From contig SJOL01006991.1 of NCBI GenBank assembly GCA_004794785.1, forward strand, positions 128,805-192,804: a stretch of 64,000 bases of DNA, given 5' to 3'. This document shows, piece after piece, positions 58,410 to 64,000 of the stretch. The position numbers were made by a program, and so were the translations under genes. A model generated the notes under the pieces. It was not told the DNA's origin and did no database searches. It worked only from the letters and a program-made list of their open reading frames with translations. Numbering within the stretch: position 1 is the stretch's first letter; the number at the start of each line of letters is the position of its first letter. Source of the stretch: Opisthorchis felineus. Lineage: Eukaryota > Platyhelminthes > Trematoda > Opisthorchiida > Opisthorchiidae.

Positions 58410-58624
58410 CAGCTATGAAACAAATGGTTTTACTACTAAATGACAGGATTTTTATATCCGTAAACCGTCGCCTACACAGGAAGTATCAACGGAACAATCC
58501 GACTGCAGCAAAAAATTCATTCACATTGGAATGCCCTAAAGGCGCCAACAAAACTTGGACAGTTATAAAAATACCTGTCCGCGTAAATCAGAAACAACAT
58601 AGATACTTACAAAACACTAGTTAA
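58410..58624 (+). CDS. Coding exon or ORF, part 1 of a split frame
   Basis: Acceptor CTTCTCTCGTCGCACAG precedes 70 codons to TAA: MKQMVLLLNDRIFISVNRRL, then HRKYQRNNPTAAKNSFTLEC and NKTWTVIKIPVRVNQ. Basic, strand-rich segment. The frame was already open upstream from 58340. The same frame reopens right after the stop. Confidence 0.43.
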
Positions 58625-58627
58625 AGG

Positions 58628-58840
58628 ATGAGAAAAGCAGTGCAAAGCAGTGTAATGTCTGACCTTTTCCCTTCAAGTCACGAAAGCATCGAAACTGATG
58701 TTGGCATAATATGGACTTCTCGAAATCAAGCAAATCCTGTATTCACTTCCGTGATCGAACTTCTTACGGAATGGTCGATTTTTGTCATACTTTGGGCTGA
58801 AGCGGCATTTATCAGGCTCAGTCAAGCCCATTGTTTGTAG
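58628..58840 (+). pseudogene. Part 2 of the same frame after a single TAA
   Basis: ATG at 58628, six bases after the first base of the TAA, same frame, 70 codons to TAG: MRKAVQSSVMSDLFPSSHES, then TDVGIIWTSRNQANPVFTSV and LTEWSIFVILWAEAAF. Continuity of frame over about 500 nt suggests one ancestral coding segment interrupted by a stop, or two exons. Confidence 0.35.
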
Positions 58841-60112
58841 ATCACTTTGCTACCAGCTATTCAGTGCCTTTATAAATGTTCCGAAAAAATACTGCCACCT
58901 TTTTACGTTCACTTAGCTTCCCAAGAGTTAAAAAGGTTGAGGCCTTCTAATTTCAAACCATTTCCACTGGAAGATTATAAAAGTGATGGTAGAAACTAAA
59001 CTAAGAGTACATTCCATCCAGGCAAATTTCAGTTAAATCTGCGCCGCTACTAGGTTCCGTAGTAGAACAAGTCTTAGGTAACAGAAATCGTGGATTCATC
59101 ATTGTTACAAACGATCTACTTAGCTCATATTGTGTTTGTCGTCTGTCTACAAAGTTCTAGGCGTTGCGTAGTTTCTCTATGAATTTCCGAATTTTGACTT
59201 GTAAGAGCCTATTGGAATAAATGTACCATGCACTTTTACTTACTAGCTAAATGAACAGTTCCTCAATGTGGAAAATCATTGTCTAAAGACGTCATAGAAA
59301 GCAATTAAAACGCATTATTGGTTGACCAATTGCATATGCGCAACCATTGCAAACCCGTTGAGTTTTCTGGTCGAGGAAGCAAATTACATTATGTAGGCGT
59401 AAAAGGAAGAAAACGTCCGGGGACTTTTTTGAGCACTTAATTTACATGTGTTTTCCTAACTATTTGGCAACGGTTTCTCGACACACTGCACACGATCATG
59501 CCTACAACGTATGCCGACGTTTCAAAGTGAAAGAACAACTAATTTATCTACTTGTTTTTAGCACGCATCTAGGTTTACTGGTCAATAAACTAAAACAGCT
59601 CTTCTAAAAAACTCCGCCTAAGAAATTTGTGAACCACGTAACGAAAAAGACATCGAAAACTGTCATACGTTCAACGCTTCTTTCCCGGTTCATTGTGTTT
59701 TAAATTGATGGTTTGTAAATAATTGTTTCCCATTCTGTGTTCGTCAGAGCCTATGCCGGCCATATATTATTATATATTGTATATTATCGTATATTATTAT
59801 TATATTATATATATAGTATATAGATCATATATTTATCCTGGATGATATGCATGCAAAACGCACACATTTTGTCCTGCGAGGGTGGTCACTGGTCTCCGGG
59901 CCCTCCAATTTGGGGATTAAAATAATAGTAGCAGAATCTTTCTCGAAAGTGAGACTACTACAGTAGTCTTGCATCCATCATCACTGATTTGGGATCTGGA
60001 TTTTAAGACCCTAATTGTCCTCCCTTTTGGGTTTAAGAGCCACGGTGTTTTCCCAATCCACATACAACCATAGGTTTTTAATAAAATACAGTTGCGGAAT
60101 GTGTACACTCAC
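58841..60112. other. No plus gene; AT-rich tract at 59761-59835
   Basis: Includes an imperfect TAT/ATTA-rich repeat at 59761-59835. The minus ORF 59917-60108 lies downstream of the exon at 60113-60314 and is probably intronic. Confidence 0.4.
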
Positions 60113-60314
60113 ACCGGTTGAAGCTTCTTGACATCATCCAATTATCTCGACCACTACACAAAGCAAGACGGGCAGGCAAAGGCTCATACTGACACCCCCT
60201 ATTTTTATTGCTATTTTCTAACACTTTCATGTCCTGCATGATAATCCCTTTCCTGGAGATCCCAGTAGACGGTAAATCAGTCAAAATTTCTGGAATCGAC
60301 ATATCACACGTCAT
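60113..60314 (-). CDS. Minus-strand coding exon with strong donor
   Basis: On the minus strand an ATG at 60314 opens 67 codons ending at a near-consensus donor GTGAGTGT. The peptide reads MTCDMSIPEILTDLPSTGIS, then GIIMQDMKVLENSNKNRGCQ and LALCSGRDNWMMSRSFNR. In-frame TAA lies just upstream of the ATG, so this may be a first coding exon; an acceptor GGGCAG slightly upstream is an alternative. No long plus-strand rival frame. Confidence 0.47.
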
Positions 60315-60512
60315 CGCTTACACCTTTTGCTGCCCGTCAGCTTTCTGTACCTAGTTTTTATTTCAGCCTTTAACACTTGAATTCAGGTGGACGAGCCGGC
60401 AGGCTGCTTGCGTGCATACTCTAGGTACTTTACCGAAATTGTTTGCTGCCCTCCGAAAACTCGAACACAGGATCTGAGTACCGCCGCTGAATTTAAGCCC
60501 CCTTGTATTTAG

Positions 60513-60769
60513 ACGGCATCAGTTACAAACGCAGAATGCTACCGCAACTGCCGCACCTGGTTACGCCGGCGTTGTTATGGCAACCAGTTTGCGGGAAAGA
60601 TCTCACTCGACTGGATACGATCAATCCACCAATTGTGTACCGCCCAGTTGTCCGCTTCCATAAGATCTGGTACTATTGGCCCCCGAGTTTGGAGCGACTA
60701 CCAGCTATCGATAGCAAAATCCTCATTTGCACAGTGATCATCCTCAAGCGTCATCCAGAGCTTCCCTGA
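60513..60769 (+). CDS. Possible terminal exon
   Basis: Acceptor CCCCTTGTATTTAG precedes 84 codons to TGA: LPQLPHLVTPALLWQPVCGK, then NPPIVYRPVVRFHKIWYYWP. GC content is raised, so a decayed repeat is the alternative. A preceding mini-exon (PLTLEF, 60366-60386) has a strong acceptor TTTTATTTCAG. Confidence 0.38.
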
Positions 60770-61233
60770 ACGTTGTTCGAATATTTGACTCTAACGGACA
60801 AACACGACAAAAAGGTTCAATAATTTCGAAATCAACCTCCAATCAGACACAGGAACGACGTTTAAAACTACCTTGACCAGATACTACCCACACCACTCAT
60901 CAGGAGCACACGCTGTTACATTGGTGGAAACTGGCAGTTGATCATGTAGCTGATCAACAGTCACCTGATCAGCTAACAATGAATCCACACACTATTCCAA
61001 CACCCCCAACTGGCAGAAGTACTAATATATTTCTATTTATAGTGTCCAGTTATGCACCATTTATGCTATGATTGGCCGCAAGACATTTTCTGTCAAGAAC
61101 TGATCATATTGTAGTCCATCGTGAAGAGTTCCAATATAGTCGCAAAGAGGAGTTTTCAATCGAAAATTTAAAGCACTCAATTAATTAGGGACACGTCTTG
61201 GTCGTATAATTGGCTCGGACACAAAACTCAGTA

Positions 61234-61410
61234 GTACTGATGAACGCATTTGGAATTTTATACGGATCACAATTTTTGTCCTACCTTCCGTCCCTTGCTT
61301 CTAAGCCAGCTTGCGTGCAAGTCAACAGGTTTCCATTCGCCAAAAATGGCGTGGTTCAATTTCTGACTGCCGTTCATTTTGGAATACATAGTTTGACTCA
61401 GAGCACGTGA
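61234..61410 (+). CDS. ORF or exon candidate
   Basis: After CACAAAACTCAG the frame reads VVLMNAFGILYGSQFLSYLP, then PACVQVNRFPFAKNGVVQFL to TGA. No donor. Confidence 0.28.
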   Translation, partial: VLMNAFGILYGSQFLSYLPSLASKPACVQVNRFPFAKNGVVQFLTAVHFGIHSLTQST

Positions 61411-61732
61411 TGCAGAATTTTATATTAACCTTGCCTACAAATCCGATAAAGTAACTCTCAATTAGTAGTAGAAAAATACACCAAATCAGTACCTTGCAAA
61501 CAACCTCTATTTAGAACACTGATTCTAACTTGGGTCAGATAATCATAAAGATACATGACGCTGGAAACTCTGTCTGCATTGTTTGAGTGGCCACATACGG
61601 AAACCACTAGAGCCCAAATAAATAGTTATAAATAACTTATCTTTTAAGGTCTTCTGCAATGGTGCAACTACACGTGTCATTATTTTCAAAACAGGAACCT
61701 GTATTAAATTGGAGGCACCCACTCAGAAATGT

Positions 61733-61800
61733 AAAACCGGGGCGCGAGACCTGGAGACAATGACGCTAACCACTGAGCTAACCGGGCTAGGCGCTTCTTC
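61733..61800 (-). repeat. tRNA-derived SINE fragment
   Basis: On the minus strand GGTTAGCTCAGTGGTTAGCG matches the D-arm/A-box of tRNAs; the B-box region (GGTCTCGCGCC) is degenerate. It cannot fold into a proper tRNA because the TPsi arm is lost. Typical of tRNA-derived SINEs. Confidence 0.55.
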
Positions 61801-63499
61801 TCATTGAATTCAGCACAAAGTCTGATTGAATCTGTTAGATGTTAGCCCAAACTTAACCCGTATATGAAAAGAGACTGATGGGGAAATCAAAAGGAAGGCG
61901 TCAATGCAGTTGGGACCACAGGGGTAACCGTTTCAGTCCGCAAACAGGACCTGAGATTGGTTGGGTCAGGACAGTATAAAAAAATCTAATAGATTATAAC
62001 GACCAGCTTCTGGAACGTGGGTTGGAAAAGTGTTATCAACAATTTAGTTGGACCTCCGCTGCCGCACATTTGTTTTACTTAACCGGCTGGTTTCACATGT
62101 GGTCTGTGAACTTAGAACTTCGGTCTCTGGCTTTTCGGTGCCACAGTAAGAATATGCAGCAAGTATGCAACAAGGTGGTGAGTGGGCGAGTGCTTTGTAA
62201 CGAACGAGAATCGTTAGAATACCAAACCTAACCTCATGGTTCAAGTACCTGAGGTATGTACTACGCATGACCAACGGCTGTCTAGCAAAGAAGGTTTAGT
62301 TCCCTAGTTCAAGCGATTACTGGTGGAAATTTTTGGGTGGGTAATCCATGACTTGGCAATATGAAATTTAGTTGGCCACTGTCAGGTTGACTGTGACCTA
62401 CGTATCATTCCTCCCCATGGCTGCTAGCCATGCGCGGTAGGGAACGTGGCTAATCCCACTGGCACGCACGTTGTCAATTCCTAACAAGACTGCCAAGCTA
62501 AATTTCGCCTGTCATCATCAACCCGTTTTCTTCCCATGCTTCAACAAGGTTGTCTTTCTCCGTAGTTGTATGACAGTTAGACGTCAGTATGCATTTCTGA
62601 TACACCGCTGTAAAGGACGTTGTTAGTATGTCGAAAACACATAGTTTTTCATTTGCACTGCGAGCCCAAGTCAAAGAACACACTTCAGTTGGATGCCCTC
62701 AAATCGTTCCTAACTTACAAGGTTGTTGAAAGATCTTTTATGGCCTTCTGTCCTTTAAATCTTTGAGGCCATCCAAACTACCATATTGTGTGCGAGATGT
62801 TTCGGTAATATTTTCAACGCTTGTTGATTCACTCCCACTTACAATGGATTAGCTGCACAGCAAACTGAAGTTTACGCTTCGAACAGAAAAACACACCCGA
62901 CTGTCTTTATTGGGCCCTTTCGTAAAGAAGCGGATCCACGTGGCCATTGCCAGAAATTTTTAGCAAGAGCCATTGTGGTTAGACCAGTATATTCACTTCA
63001 AGAGCTTCTGGTAGATTTCATGCAAATGGAATATTAACCAACAGAAAACATCCAATTACTCCACCAAAAACGCTGAAGCAAACGTTGCCCAGGAACCCGT
63101 GTGCAGTTCAATCCGTAAAAAGGTACGAAAAAGTGGGACCCGAAACGCTCATTGTTTTAAATGTGCCATGTAGGCCTGTATACATTTTTGTGAGTTTCAT
63201 AGGTGACGGTCACTATTTTGTAGTCAGGGATTGAATGAAGACTGATATCACTCGAATACATGTTGCCTTTTGCTATTCTTCGCTGAGACAATGTGTATCA
63301 CAATTAGAAAAAATCAAGGATCTCGTGCTGGCATCGGCCACACGCAACACTTCATATCTATCGTTTTACGTATATATGTGAATACAGGTACACATAAAGA
63401 GGCACCTGTCCATTCCCATGTCTGAAAATATGTTGCTCGTGAGTGCTACTCAATTATCCATCACGAAACATCGACAGGAAACCAAGTGGAGATTGTCAG
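61801..63499. other. No firm gene; GC-richer repeat-like block 62020-62480
   Basis: Plus ORF 62022-62231 and minus ORF 62044-62274 overlap; donors GTAAGAA and GTGAGTGG occur within but no consistent exon emerges. The minus ORF 62498-62683 has no splice support. Confidence 0.35.
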
Positions 63500-63622
63500 C
63501 GCGCGACGCCTCCACATTTGAAACAAACCAAGTTTCGCACGCGCATTGAACGTGACAGAAAGGCTGGCGTCCGTAGGCTGAACCTTACATTGTTTACTAT
63601 CAAGCAGATGGCGGAAAACTTA
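63500..63622 (+). CDS. Coding exon, basic helix
   Basis: Acceptor GTGGAGATTGTCAG and donor GTAAAATC bound exactly 41 codons in phase 0: RATPPHLKQTKFRTRIERDR, then KAGVRRLNLTLFTIKQMAEN. Strongly basic and likely helical. The frame stays open to 63700. Confidence 0.47.
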
Positions 63623-63732
63623 GTAAAATCATCGGACGCAGTGACATTTTCCTCTCATTGCTCTTTCACCTTGTTCACGTGCTTTACTCTAGTTCCTTAA
63701 ATGTACGGTACATTTGTTAAAATCTTTTTCAG

Positions 63733-63792
63733 TCAGTTTCTCCGTTTTCTAACTCATTGATTACTCATCTGCAACCGTATTCCCAAAAATGA
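63733..63792 (+). CDS. Possible short terminal exon
   Basis: Strong acceptor AATCTTTTTCAG, then SVSPFSNSLITHLQPYSQK and TGA. In phase 0, it would fit directly after the exon ending at 63622. Confidence 0.35.
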   Translation, partial: SVSPFSNSLITHLQPYSQK

Positions 63793-64000
63793 ACCAGTTA
63801 CATTGATATGTGACCTGTAGTTGGTCACCGAGTTGGACGATCCGCATTCTCTTCCTGTCTAAACACCTGATGATCTGAATTAGTATCTGATTACCTTACC
63901 TTAACCTACTGAATTACGGGACAATGTGTGACTCACCCTGATTCCCTCTATCGGATCTTGCTATATAACGTAGATCATAACTTCCGCCACAGCATTCGAT

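Noticed and set aside
1..64000. CRISPR arrays, bacterial operons, phage genes, rRNA genes and intact tRNA genes
   Set aside because: None seen: no regularly spaced direct repeats, no polycistronic ORF runs, no rRNA-like blocks, and the only tRNA-like piece has lost its TPsi arm.

Overview
This is eukaryotic, intron-rich, AT-rich DNA (roughly 40% GC by eye). It looks like a flatworm (trematode or tapeworm): the retrotransposon endonuclease and reverse-transcriptase remnants resemble the non-LTR elements familiar from platyhelminth genomes, and several apparent introns are only 33-54 nt. Nothing bacterial or phage-like is present: no operons, no ribosome-binding-site-led ORFs and no CRISPR array. 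The assignment to Platyhelminthes is an inference from those elements.

Layout. (1) Bases 1-949, minus strand: the N-terminal 316 codons of a non-LTR retrotransposon protein with an apurinic-like (EEP) endonuclease domain, open throughout and running off the left edge; its probable 5' flank reaches about 1350. (2) About 4.1-28.9 kb, plus strand: short exon-like blocks with plausible GT..AG borders scattered through long AT-rich introns. The best are at 4117-4251, 7299-7391, 11195-11351, 12878-12940, 19003-19073 joined in phase to 19434-19616, the dense set at 22989-24112, and 27488-27729. (3) 29180-30192: a possible new gene start on the plus strand, with short introns. (4) 31149-31951: three more exon-like blocks, two joined in phase, followed by a 504-nt assembly gap (32403-32906). 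(5) 33360-34400, minus strand: a decayed non-LTR reverse-transcriptase fragment. (6) 37018-37540: a fold-back repeat with 120-nt arms. (7) 43371-46217: a run of plus-strand exons with good splice signals and mostly compatible phases. (8) 47.5-63.8 kb: isolated exon candidates on both strands, (TA)n microsatellites, a GC-rich block with minus-strand ORFs at 54.0-55.3 kb, an apparent secreted Cys-bearing ORF pair at 55539-56043, an ORF split by one stop at 58340-58840, and a tRNA-like SINE piece near 61.7 kb.

Limits. Exons were called by eye from open frame, splice motif and protein-like composition; no transcript or homology data were available. Single exons are short and many have a second open frame, so joins are tentative. 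Apart from the retroelements I recognise no protein family with confidence, and no product or gene symbol is assigned to host exons.
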